Part shown: positions 16,601-24,905 of the stretch, piece by piece
Numbering within the stretch: the first letter of the stretch is position 1
Layout: every line of letters begins with the position of its first letter
Source: [Leptolyngbya] sp. PCC 7376
Lineage (GTDB): Bacteria; Cyanobacteriota; Cyanobacteriia; Cyanobacteriales; MRBY01
DNA: 64,000 nt
Direction: 5' to 3'
Assembly (NCBI RefSeq): GCF_000316605.1
Contig: NC_019683.1
Span: forward strand, 124,001 to 188,000
The notes under the pieces: generated by a model
Seen by the model: the letters and a program-made list of their open reading frames with translations, nothing else
Told to the model about the DNA's origin: nothing
Database searches by the model: none
Position numbers and translations under genes: made by a program

Positions 16601-18046
16601 TTATTCAGACTGATTCTCTTCACCACTATCCCTTTCTGGGGATAGCATTTCGTCAAAATTGGTGGCAGGGTCAGTTTTTTGCTGAGCATCCGGTTCGGCG
16701 ATCGCCTCAAACTCAGATTTTGTTTTTACCACTTTAATTTGCTTAATGCGAGGGCCACTGACTTCAGAGACGACGAATTCTAAATCATCAAAGCGGAAAA
16801 TTTCGTTTGTTTTGGGGATTTTTTGCCACTGGTAAAGTAGGAAGCCACTCAAAGTTTGATAATCATCCGTACTCGGCAAATCAATTTGTAGGGCTTCATT
16901 GAGCTCATCAAGATCAATCTGAGCATCAACGAGAAAAGTGTGAGGATTAATCGACTGAATTGGTGGTGTTGAATCGATGCCTTGTTCCGGCTCATCCCCA
17001 ATAATTTCATTGATAATATCTTTAAGTGTGACCAGCCCCGATGTACCGCCAAACTCATCTACGACCATTACCATTGGTTGTTTTGTCCGTTGCATTTTTG
17101 GGAGAAGATCCGCAATAGGCGTTTCTTCAGACACAAAGGGAATCGGTCTAATCCAATCTTCAATAGTGTGATTAAGGCTGGTCTGTTCTTCTGCGAACGG
17201 CACCGCAAAATCTCGAAAACGAACAAACCCGACAATGTCATCAATAGATTCGTTACGGACAGGATAGGCAGAATGATGGGTTTTTCCGACTTTTGCCAAT
17301 AGGTCAGCCAGGGTAGATGTTTTGGCGATCGCATGAATATTAGTGCGGGGGGTCATAATTTCTTCCGCTTTCACATCTCCAAATTCGATCACATTGTTCA
17401 GCAGCTCTCGCTCCTCCGCTTCCAAACCCATTGATTCTTGTTCAGTATTAATAATCAGTTGTAGTTCTTCTGGCGTTACACGATCTTGCCAAAGATTTTG
17501 ATGAATAGGGGCAATGCCGAAAAGCTGTAGCATACGGCGATTTGATTGATTTAGAATCCAGATAAACGGATTGAAAATTCGGGCGATCGTTAAACTTGGA
17601 GGTGCTAACCAGCGAGCGATTTCCTCTGAATGGGATAGAGCCAGGGATTTTGGGCAAAGTTCTCCCAAAATAATTTGTAAATACGCAATTAAAAAGAACG
17701 CAAAAGGAATCGAGACAGAAGCAGCAAAAGGCTTTGTCCAGACCTCTGGTAGCGGCATCTGTACTAGAAGTTGCTCAATGGAGCTGGCCATTGTCTCCTC
17801 ACCGATCCACCCTAAGGCGAGACTGGATAAGGTAATGCCTAACTGCGTTGTCGAGAGGAGTCTTTCCAGTCTTGACTGCAAAGCCTGTACCATTTTTGCT
17901 TTTGTGTCCCCTTCTGCAATGAGCTGACTGATACGCGATCGCCGGACTGAAACAATTGAAAACTCAGCAGTTACGAAAAACGCATTAATCGCAATAAGGA
18001 CAAAAACCGAGCATAGTCGAACTAAAATATCACCGCTGGACAACAT
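16601..18046 (-). CDS. CNNM/CBS/CorC-type membrane protein (HlyC/CorC family)
   Basis: The 481-residue protein has an N-terminal DUF21/CNNM membrane domain with four hydrophobic segments (about 8-30, 65-85, 108-130 and 145-165), then two CBS domains (EIMTPRTNIHAI near 235 and PMVMVVDEFGGTSGLVTLKDI near 325), then a CorC_HlyC domain (about 370-450) and an acidic tail. The family is linked to magnesium and cobalt efflux or to ion homeostasis; the haemolysin name is historical. It is read in the same direction as the next gene upstream (18086-18796), 39 bp away, so the two may be cotranscribed. Confidence 0.88.
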   Translation of the reverse strand: MLSSGDILVRLCSVFVLIAINAFFVTAEFSIVSVRRSRISQLIAEGDTKAKMVQALQSRLERLLSTTQLGITLSSLALGWIGEETMASSIEQLLVQMPLPEVWTKPFAASVSIPFAFFLIAYLQIILGELCPKSLALSHSEEIARWLAPPSLTIARIFNPFIWILNQSNRRMLQLFGIAPIHQNLWQDRVTPEELQLIINTEQESMGLEAEERELLNNVIEFGDVKAEEIMTPRTNIHAIAKTSTLADLLAKVGKTHHSAYPVRNESIDDIVGFVRFRDFAVPFAEEQTSLNHTIEDWIRPIPFVSEETPIADLLPKMQRTKQPMVMVVDEFGGTSGLVTLKDIINEIIGDEPEQGIDSTPPIQSINPHTFLVDAQIDLDELNEALQIDLPSTDDYQTLSGFLLYQWQKIPKTNEIFRFDDLEFVVSEVSGPRIKQIKVVKTKSEFEAIAEPDAQQKTDPATNFDEMLSPERDSGEENQSE

Positions 18047-18085
18047 GAATTTGGCGTAAAGACCCTCAAATTAATCCTTACCTTC

Positions 18086-18796
18086 TTAACGCACCACCGG
18101 AATATCGGCAATCTCTAGGGTGATTTCTTGATTTGGATAATCGCTAAGATTCATTGAAATGGTTTCGACATCTTCCAAAATCACCGCAGGAATACGCACC
18201 TGCCCAGTGTAACTTTGATTATTTGCTGGAATCTCGGCTGGCAAACCCTCTGTTTGGCCACTCACTAGGCGGCCTTGACCATCTTTTAGTTCAAGGAAAT
18301 TGTAGAGAAATCGTACTGCGGAATTGCTATTGTTTTGCAAACTAATATCAAGTACCCAATAATTCCCGAGAAGACGAGAATCGATCACATCAAACTGAAT
18401 ATTTTGTGCTGTGCTCGTGAGAGGAAAGACAGTTTCGGCTTGAGCTTCAGGTGTTGGAGTTCCTTCTTTTTCTATCGTTTTAACGAAATTACTGTCTGTC
18501 TGGGCACTATTGGCTGCATTATCTTTTTTGAGACCTTGCTCACGCGCGTAAATCTTGTCATATACCTCGACAATGACTTCCCGCTCAGAGACAAGCTCAA
18601 TGCCATTGACACTTGCATGTTCTTTGGATGATTTGCGGCTTCGTATTAACTGCTGAGTGGGGTTCCCTTCTGGCTGTCGAACTCCCTGTAAAGCGTCATA
18701 GCCGATGGTAAAGCCATAAAGGGCACTTACTGTTCCAGCACCAACCATTGCCACGAGTAACAGTAGGGTAAAAGCGAGGGTTGTCTGAAATTTCAT
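18086..18796 (-). CDS. Conserved cyanobacterial protein of unknown function with N-terminal membrane anchor
   Basis: The 236-residue protein starts with a hydrophobic segment (TLAFTLLLLVAMVGAGTVSA, residues 5-25), either a signal anchor or an uncleaved signal peptide. A polar, probably disordered part (about 40-115) follows. The C-terminal ~120 residues look like a beta-sandwich (QFDVIDSRLLGNYWVLDISL, then NNSNSAVRFLYNFLELKDGQG and PANNQSYTGQVRIPA), similar in look to DUF4352-type immunoglobulin-like domains. It precedes the CBS/CorC gene on the same strand. Function not recognised. Confidence 0.6.
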   Translation of the reverse strand: MKFQTTLAFTLLLLVAMVGAGTVSALYGFTIGYDALQGVRQPEGNPTQQLIRSRKSSKEHASVNGIELVSEREVIVEVYDKIYAREQGLKKDNAANSAQTDSNFVKTIEKEGTPTPEAQAETVFPLTSTAQNIQFDVIDSRLLGNYWVLDISLQNNSNSAVRFLYNFLELKDGQGRLVSGQTEGLPAEIPANNQSYTGQVRIPAVILEDVETISMNLSDYPNQEITLEIADIPVVR

Positions 18797-18888
18797 GGGC
18801 GATCGCCGTTAAATAAAGAAGAAATTGTTCAAAGCAGTAAAGACAAATTATATTATGATAACCAGCGGGTGCTTTCTCCCGAATATAA

Positions 18889-18961
18889 CCAGGGTTGGCC
18901 GAGCGGTTTAGGCAACGAACTCATAATTCGTGTTAGACAGGTTCAACTCCTGTACCCTGGA
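18889..18961 (+). tRNA. trnI-CAU: tRNA-Ile (anticodon CAU, lysidine type)
   Basis: The 73-base gene folds as a cloverleaf: acceptor CCAGGGT/ACCCTGG with discriminator A, D stem GCC/GGC, anticodon stem ACGAA/TTCGT around loop CTCATAA, and T arm ACAGG-TTCAACT-CCTGT. CCA is not encoded. A CAU anticodon could mean elongator Met or Ile read with lysidine-34 (made by TilS). The loop CTCATAA and the D arm resemble plastid trnI-CAU more than trnM, so Ile2 is preferred. No intron. Confidence 0.85.
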
Positions 18962-19188
18962 CTTGATTCACACGCTCAACCAAAACGGAATTGGGATTTC
19001 CTCAAAGCTTTGGCTGCTAATCAAAAGAGGCATTGAGTCCAATGCCTCAGATCTTGATCCGGACTTATTTGTCTTTCATGGCGAGGAATGTCTCGACGAG
19101 AACATTGATTGACTTATGCCTCCTCAATATCAATATAGATATTTGAGGAAAACACCCGAAAAATCAATAAGCTTTCGTTTAGACTTAC

Positions 19189-19638
19189 TTAGCGGTCGAA
19201 AGAAAAATCGGTGCCGCGTAGAAGCTGTAGTGTGCCGTTTTGAGCTGGAGCTTCACTGCGTATCGAAGAGTTAAAAGGATTCGCCAAATCTGGTGTACGA
19301 ATCACAGGGTCGCTAGCAACTTGCTGGAGCATCACATCACGATACAAAAGATCAACCTTTTTGTAATCTCGTTTTGCTTGATGTTCGGGATAAGCTGGCT
19401 GAGTTAAGGAAAGAGGGAAGACACCGAAATACTCATTCAGCACTTGCCATGTATCGAAACTTGTATCAGTATCACGGAGTTCATAACTGACGGCACGATC
19501 GAATGCATCCGCAGTATGCTCTGGATAGTTGGGGTGGCGACCCTCTAGATGAGTCTGGGCGATCGCCGGCGCTGAAGCCACTTGGATTGCCGCTCCAACC
19601 GCGAAAACTGTGATTAAATGATTAGACCATTTTTGCAT
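19189..19638 (-). CDS. Exported protein of unknown function
   Basis: The 149-residue protein has a signal peptide (MQKWSNHLITVFAVGAAIQ, then VASAPAIAQ; cleavage after about residue 28). The mature part is polar with several acidic and aromatic blocks (HPNYPEHTADAFDRAVSYE; SFDTWQVLNEYFGVFPLSLT; DYKKVDLLYRDVMLQQ). No Cys, no repeat and no recognised domain. The likely place is the periplasm or thylakoid lumen. It lies divergent from pyrE with an 84-bp gap that must hold both promoters. Confidence 0.6.
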   Translation of the reverse strand: MQKWSNHLITVFAVGAAIQVASAPAIAQTHLEGRHPNYPEHTADAFDRAVSYELRDTDTSFDTWQVLNEYFGVFPLSLTQPAYPEHQAKRDYKKVDLLYRDVMLQQVASDPVIRTPDLANPFNSSIRSEAPAQNGTLQLLRGTDFSFDR

Positions 19639-19722
19639 GGTAATTTCGTCCGTAAATCAAATCCTTACCAGCATCTTTGCTCACAAATCTAAATTGGTCA
19701 AGTTTTCTTTTCCCATAGCTTC

Positions 19723-20328
19723 ATGACAACTAATCCTTCCCTTTCAACTCTATTAACTGCTGACACCGCAACCCTTAGACAGTGTCTTTTAAATCAAATT
19801 GCCACTGAAGCTTATAAGGAAGGAGACTTTATCCTTTCCTCTGGTCAAAAGAGCACCTATTACATCAATGGAAAGCTCGTGACCCTCACTGCGGCTGGTG
19901 GCGTGATGACCGGTCGTCTCATTCTCCAGCAGTTGGATCCTGATATTGCTGCCGTTGCTGGTCTAACTCTTGGCGCAGATCCCATTGTTTCTGCTGTAAG
20001 CGTGGTCTCTGCCTACGAAGATCGCCCCTTACCTGCATTAATCATTCGTAAAAAAGCCAAAGGTCATGGGACACAAGCTTATATTGAAGGACCTTCTCTA
20101 CCAGAAGGAGCAAAAGTCGTTGTCCTTGAAGATGTTGTTACAACTGGAAAGTCTGCAGCACAAGCTGTTGAGCGTTTACAAGATATAGGTTATCAAGTGA
20201 CAGAAATTATTGCAGTTGTTGATCGACAACAGGGTGGTTCTGAATTTTACGCGAGCCAAAACTTGAAATTTTCGAGTCTATTTACAATTGCCGATGTCCA
20301 GAAAGCTTACCAAGCATTAAAGAGCTGA
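19723..20328 (+). CDS. pyrE: Orotate phosphoribosyltransferase
   Basis: The 201-residue protein carries the PRPP-binding motif VVVLEDVVTTGKSA near residue 130 and the catalytic-loop region IIRKKAKGHGTQAYIEG near 107 with the essential Lys residues. It makes orotidine 5'-phosphate from orotate and PRPP in the fifth step of de novo pyrimidine synthesis. Length and motif order are typical for bacterial PyrE. It is a single-gene unit with a terminator at 20349. Confidence 0.92.
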   Translation: MTTNPSLSTLLTADTATLRQCLLNQIATEAYKEGDFILSSGQKSTYYINGKLVTLTAAGGVMTGRLILQQLDPDIAAVAGLTLGADPIVSAVSVVSAYEDRPLPALIIRKKAKGHGTQAYIEGPSLPEGAKVVVLEDVVTTGKSAAQAVERLQDIGYQVTEIIAVVDRQQGGSEFYASQNLKFSSLFTIADVQKAYQALKS

Positions 20329-20348
20329 GGTTATCCTCACTAACATCT

Positions 20349-20384
20349 AAAAAGCTCCCAAACATTACGTTTAGGAGCTTTTTA
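20349..20384 (+). terminator. Rho-independent terminator after pyrE
   Basis: A 10-bp stem, AAAAAGCTCC (20349-20358) and GGAGCTTTTT (20374-20383), runs into a T-rich end. Confidence 0.85.
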
Positions 20385-20460
20385 TTTATCTCAAGATTGT
20401 GAGTGTAAAATCTATCTGAATTCGAGTGTCAATCTCAATGAATTAACGATGGACTAATTT

Positions 20461-20805
20461 TTAGAGTCCAGGGATGTTTAGGCCGCTAGTGAGTTCTTCC
20501 ATTCTGGAGCGCATTGTCTCAGTAGATTTTGTGTAAGCGTCAGTGAGTGCTTCAGTGACAGCTGCAGATAGATCCGCAGAACCTTTGGCGATCGCCGCAT
20601 CAGAGATTTCTACACTACGGGGTTCTTGATTACCACTAAGGATGACTTTGACAGAACCATCAGCATTTGTACCTTCAACGTTCATTGCTTCAAGCTCTTC
20701 TTGGAGCTTTTTCGCTCCTTCTTGCACCTGTTGTGCTTTTTGAAACGCATTAGCAAGTTCTTTCATCTTGCCAAGTCCGAGACCAAATCCTTGTCCTTTT
20801 GCCAT
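20461..20805 (-). CDS. YbaB/EbfC-family nucleoid-associated protein
   Basis: The 114-residue protein has the YbaB pattern: a Gly-rich start, a long first helix (MKELANAFQKAQQVQEGAKK, then LQEELEAM), a central strand region (TNADGSVKVILSGNQEPRSVEISD) and a C-terminal helix. YbaB dimers bind DNA and compact it. In many bacteria it is next to dnaX and recR; here it precedes murB on the same strand with a ~130-bp gap between murB's stop-side neighbour and its start, so an operon is not clear. Confidence 0.88.
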   Translation of the reverse strand: MAKGQGFGLGLGKMKELANAFQKAQQVQEGAKKLQEELEAMNVEGTNADGSVKVILSGNQEPRSVEISDAAIAKGSADLSAAVTEALTDAYTKSTETMRSRMEELTSGLNIPGL

Positions 20806-20935
20806 AGTGGTTACAGAGTTAAATGTCTAATATGCTTCAGTGGAGAGATCGAAAAGATACGATGAAATCGATATGACGATCCGTAGACTATCTTAATATC
20901 CTCACGCTCTTATTGGTGAATTTGCGAAAGTTCTA

Positions 20936-21904
20936 CTATTTCAATGGTGAGTTTGCATAGGAAAAATCGCCGAGAATTTTCACTTCAGGTTTTAGTAAAA
21001 TCTCCCAATGTTCTTCAACTTGAGCTTGCACATGCTGAATCAGTTGAAAAATATCCATGGCTTTTGCATCACCACAATTCAAGATAAAGTTTGCATGGCG
21101 TTCTGCAACTTGTGCCCCACCAATGCGATAACCCTTAAGTCCTAGTTCTTCGATTAACCGCCCAGCGGCTTTGGGGTAAGGGTTACGGAAGACACTGCCA
21201 CAGCTAGGGAGGTGATAAGGCTGGGTTTCTTTACGCATCTTGAAGTTGGCGTTGGTTGTGCGCTTAATTTCTTTTGCTTCAAAACCAGTTTCTAGCTTAA
21301 ATGCTGCTTCCAGAACGAGGCGATCGCCTCCCTGAAGATTAGATGTTCGATACCGATAATCAAGGGCTTCCGCCTCTAACTGCGTAATCGAACCATCAGG
21401 CTCAAGTACTTTCACCCATTGCAACACGTCAGCAACGCAACCTTGGTGAGCACCTGCATTCATGACGATACTACCTCCCACACTACCCGGAATACCAACG
21501 GCCCATTCTAAACCACTCCAACCCCGTTTTGCTGCATTCCATGCGAGACGAGCAATCGGTTCCCCAGCACTAGCAATCAATAACCCTTCTGTTTCAGCGT
21601 GGTAATACCTAAGGCGATGTGTATTAAGCACAAATCCAGGTAAACCATGGTCGCTGATTAATAAGTTAGAGCCAGCTCCTAAAATCGTTAACGGTAGATC
21701 CTCGCGATAGTCGACATACCATTCGATACAAGCTTGAGTTTCCTCTAGAGATGTCGGTTCGGCATAGAATTCCGCATCGCCACCGACCCGAAATGATGTG
21801 AACTTCGCTAGATTGATTTTTGACTTGATTAAAGAGGATGAGGGTTGGGGAGTTGAGACAGGGAGTCTCGTGATTGAAGACCGGGAAGGGGGAGAGCAGA
21901 CCAT
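20936..21904 (-). CDS. murB: UDP-N-acetylenolpyruvoylglucosamine reductase
   Basis: The 322-residue protein has the FAD-binding motifs of MurB (FTSFRVGGDAEFY near residue 36; LTILGAGSNLLISDHGLPG near 75; GIPGSVGGSIVMNAGAHQG near 138) and the late LPSCGSVFRNP with the catalytic Ser and a LIEELGLKGYRIGGAQVAE block. It reduces the enolpyruvyl ether to UDP-MurNAc with NADPH for peptidoglycan synthesis. It lies about 105 bp downstream of murC on the same strand, so the two likely form an operon. Confidence 0.93.
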   Translation of the reverse strand: MVCSPPSRSSITRLPVSTPQPSSSLIKSKINLAKFTSFRVGGDAEFYAEPTSLEETQACIEWYVDYREDLPLTILGAGSNLLISDHGLPGFVLNTHRLRYYHAETEGLLIASAGEPIARLAWNAAKRGWSGLEWAVGIPGSVGGSIVMNAGAHQGCVADVLQWVKVLEPDGSITQLEAEALDYRYRTSNLQGGDRLVLEAAFKLETGFEAKEIKRTTNANFKMRKETQPYHLPSCGSVFRNPYPKAAGRLIEELGLKGYRIGGAQVAERHANFILNCGDAKAMDIFQLIQHVQAQVEEHWEILLKPEVKILGDFSYANSPLK

Positions 21905-22010
21905 TCGTTTTGCTGACTTGTTGCTAGGTTACAATTCGCGATGCACGCACCTTAATCTGAAATTTCAAACTTCGTCAATGGACATTTGACTGATCCATCA
22001 TCAAAATTAC

Positions 22011-23414
22011 TTATTCAGGGAAACTCTCATTAAAAAAAACAGCAATAATCTGATTGAGATTTCCAGCACCTAAAAATAAGACTAAATCTCCATGCTGTAA
22101 TTGCGGTGATAGCCATCGGGGTAGCTGACGAAAATCGGGTTGATAAAACACATTATCTTGGTGCTGTGCGATCGCCTGCTGGAGGGTTTCACCTGTAAGG
22201 TTAGCGGTATTTTCCTCTCCTGCACCATAAATATCCGTAATTACCGTAATATCGGCATCTTTAAAGGAGACCGCAAATTCATCAAGGAAACTAGCCGTGC
22301 GACTATAGCGATGCGGTTGGAATATGGCCACAACGCGACGATCCTTGCCTGATCTGATTCTCGCGGCTGCAAGGGTGACTGAAATTTCGCTTGGGTGATG
22401 GGCATAATCATCAATAAAAGTAATTCCCTGACGTTTGCCTTTCACCTCGAAACGCCGTTTTGCGCCGCCAAACGTGGCAAGAGCTTCGGCAATTGGTGCG
22501 AAGGGCACATCAAAATAACGGGCAACGGCGATCGCCGCTAATGCATTATTTAGATTATGTTTCCCAAGTAATGTCAGGCTAATCTCACCGAGGCGATCGC
22601 CCCTTTCCCAAATTGTGGCGGTCGTCGCCATCGCCCCATAATCAATATCTGTTGCCCAATAATCCGCATTTGTGTGGTTATCAATTGCGTAGCTAATGTC
22701 AAAATCTAAAGACCCAGAAGCGATCGTTGGGCAATCAAGACAAGCTACTAATACCTTGCAACGCTCAGCAAAAGTGCGGAAAGTTTCAATGACATCATCA
22801 ATAGACTGGTAATGATCCGGGTGATCCAGCTCGATATTTGTCACAATCCCGATCTTCGGGTTGAGCTTTACTAATGTGCCATCTGACTCATCCGCTTCTG
22901 CGACTAAATAGCCGCTATCTCCTAAACGGGCATTGCCATTCCAAGCATCGACTTCACCGCCGACGATGATTGTGGGATCGAGACCCGCCTTGAGCAAAAT
23001 GTAGCCAATCAAGCTACTTGTGGTTGTTTTGCCATGGGTGCCACCAACCGCGACACTGTCATATTCATTAACTAAAGCCGCCAACACATCAGAGCGGTGA
23101 AAAATATCACAGCCGAGTGACTGTGCTGCTTGGAACTCCGGATTTTCTTTGCCGATTGCTGTAGAGCAAATCACCTGGGGCAATTTCGTTGCTGTGTTTG
23201 CTTCTGGCTCAACAGGATGAAGATTTTCCTTAACTTGCTGACTAAAAATATTTGCACCCGCACCCGCTAGCCTTTCCGTGATATGACTAGATCGACGATC
23301 TGAGCCAGATACCGGTAAATTTCGCTGTGCAAGGACATAGGCAAGAGCGGACATGCCAATACCGCCGATTCCGATGAAATGAAAAGGTTTACCGCTTAGA
23401 TCTACAGTTTTCAA
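22011..23414 (-). CDS. murC: UDP-N-acetylmuramate--L-alanine ligase
   Basis: The enzyme has FHFIGIGGIGMSALAY near its start, the ATP loop AVGGTHGKTTTSSL near 120 and DDYAHHPSEI near 345, as in MurC. It adds L-Ala to UDP-MurNAc in the cytoplasm. The longest reading starts at a GTG at 23438, but a TTG at 23414 has a GAGGAGA ribosome-binding site about 8 bases ahead and gives 467 residues starting KTVDLSGKPFHF, so that start is preferred. The murC-murB order is common in cyanobacteria. Confidence 0.93.
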   Translation of the reverse strand: MKTVDLSGKPFHFIGIGGIGMSALAYVLAQRNLPVSGSDRRSSHITERLAGAGANIFSQQVKENLHPVEPEANTATKLPQVICSTAIGKENPEFQAAQSLGCDIFHRSDVLAALVNEYDSVAVGGTHGKTTTSSLIGYILLKAGLDPTIIVGGEVDAWNGNARLGDSGYLVAEADESDGTLVKLNPKIGIVTNIELDHPDHYQSIDDVIETFRTFAERCKVLVACLDCPTIASGSLDFDISYAIDNHTNADYWATDIDYGAMATTATIWERGDRLGEISLTLLGKHNLNNALAAIAVARYFDVPFAPIAEALATFGGAKRRFEVKGKRQGITFIDDYAHHPSEISVTLAAARIRSGKDRRVVAIFQPHRYSRTASFLDEFAVSFKDADITVITDIYGAGEENTANLTGETLQQAIAQHQDNVFYQPDFRQLPRWLSPQLQHGDLVLFLGAGNLNQIIAVFFNESFPE

Positions 23415-23774
23415 AGATCTTTCTCCTCGCACATACACAACCTAAAATGAAGAACTCTTGTAAAGTTTTTTAGGACACCATTAAGTATGCAGCATTAACG
23501 ATTTTTTACAAGAATTTACCCTTCTAGATTACGGTGATCTCCCCTGTTTTAAGCATTTATGCTGATACTTCGCGCCATTTCAAAGACCTTTTTTAAAGCT
23601 TTGAGATCCCTAGAACAAACGCCAGTAGCCTTTCCTAGACAAAAAGTAAAAAAAATGACCCCATAGAGGGTTTTCATAAATTCGGGGATCGAATTGTGCA
23701 GTCTTTGATATGATTGGGGTCACGAAATGAAAATTTTTATTGCAATTTTAGTCTAAAACAGAGGGTAAGACGCG
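23415..23774. other. Divergent promoter region between murC and gap2
   Basis: About 360 bp holds the promoters of murC and the strongly expressed gap2. An AT-rich part (23640-23760) lies upstream of gap2. No defined operator or small RNA is recognised. Confidence 0.4.
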
Positions 23775-24791
23775 GTGATTAGAGTAGCGATCAATGGATT
23801 CGGACGTATTGGGCGTAATTTCTTGAGATGTTGGGCTGGTCGCACTGACAGTCAGATTCAAGTTGTTGGTATCAATGCTACGACCGATACCAAGAGCAAC
23901 GCTCACATGCTTCGTTACGATACGATGTTGGGCAAATTCGACGGCGAGATTAGCTATGATGCGAATTCCATCACAGTTAATGGTCATGTAATTAAGTGTT
24001 GTTCCGACAGAAATCCCCTAAATCTTCCTTGGAAAGAATGGGGCATTGACCTAGTAATCGAATCTACTGGTGTTTTTAATACTGAAGATGGTGCTTCGAA
24101 GCACTTTGTCGCTGGTGCAAAGAAAGCATTGATCACTGCGCCTGGTAAGGGTGGTCATATCGGTACTTATGTTGTTGGTGTAAATGACGATGAGTATGCT
24201 CACGACAAGCAAAACGTCGTTAGTAATGCAAGTTGTACAACTAACTGCTTGGCTCCCATTGTTAAAGTCATCAATGATCGCTTTGGCATTATCAAAGGTG
24301 TGATGACAACTGTTCACAGTTATACTGGCGACCAGCGTATTCTTGATAACAGCCACCGTGATATGCGTCGTGCTCGTGCGGCAGCTGAGAACATTGTTCC
24401 TACTTCCACTGGTGCTGCGAAAGCTGTTGCTCTCGTGATTCCTGAGATGAAGGGTAAGCTCACTGGTATCGCAATGCGTGTACCAACTCCTAACGTTTCT
24501 GTTGTTGACCTCGTTGCACAGGTTGAGAAGCAGACAATTGCTGAGGAAGTGAACCAGGTTCTTAAGGAAGCTTCTGAGACTTACATGAAAGGTATTCTCG
24601 GTTACACTGACGAGCCTCTCGTTTCTTGTGACTTCCGTGGTACTGATGTTTCTTCCACTATCGACAGTAGCCTTACTCTCGCTCTTGATGGCGACATGAT
24701 TAAGGTTGTTGCTTGGTATGACAACGAGTGGGGTTATTCTCAGCGTGTTGTTGACCTTGCTGAGATCGTTGCTAAGAACTGGGAAGGTTAA
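23775..24791 (+). CDS. gap2: Glyceraldehyde-3-phosphate dehydrogenase, NAD(P)-dependent Calvin-cycle type
   Basis: The 338-residue protein begins with the Rossmann motif [13 protein letters not shown] and has the active-site [10 protein letters not shown] with Cys154. It uses a GTG start with GAGGGTAAG upstream. The sequence around [20 protein letters not shown] lacks the Asp that makes GAPDH strictly NAD-dependent, as in cyanobacterial Gap2, which reduces 1,3-bisphosphoglycerate with NADPH in carbon fixation. The codons CGT, GGT and CTC are preferred, in keeping with high expression. A terminator follows at 24862. Confidence 0.93.
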   Translation: MIRVAINGFGRIGRNFLRCWAGRTDSQIQVVGINATTDTKSNAHMLRYDTMLGKFDGEISYDANSITVNGHVIKCCSDRNPLNLPWKEWGIDLVIESTGVFNTEDGASKHFVAGAKKALITAPGKGGHIGTYVVGVNDDEYAHDKQNVVSNASCTTNCLAPIVKVINDRFGIIKGVMTTVHSYTGDQRILDNSHRDMRRARAAAENIVPTSTGAAKAVALVIPEMKGKLTGIAMRVPTPNVSVVDLVAQVEKQTIAEEVNQVLKEASETYMKGILGYTDEPLVSCDFRGTDVSSTIDSSLTLALDGDMIKVVAWYDNEWGYSQRVVDLAEIVAKNWEG

Positions 24792-24861
24792 TTTCGAGAT
24801 TATTTAGCTTTAAAAAAGTCTGTAATTTATTAGAAATAACAATTTAATTGTTTGGAAGAGG

Positions 24862-24888
24862 CGAGGTCATTGTGATCTCGCTTTTTTA
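24862..24888 (+). terminator. Rho-independent terminator after gap2
   Basis: A 9-bp stem, GCGAGGTCA (24862-24870) and TGATCTCGC (24874-24882) with one G-T pair, is followed by six T's. Confidence 0.85.
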
Positions 24889-24905
24889 TTGAGGCAATTC
24901 AATCG

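Noticed and set aside
18930-19112. 60-codon plus-strand frame
   Set aside because: It begins inside the tRNA gene, so it cannot be a real coding region as read.
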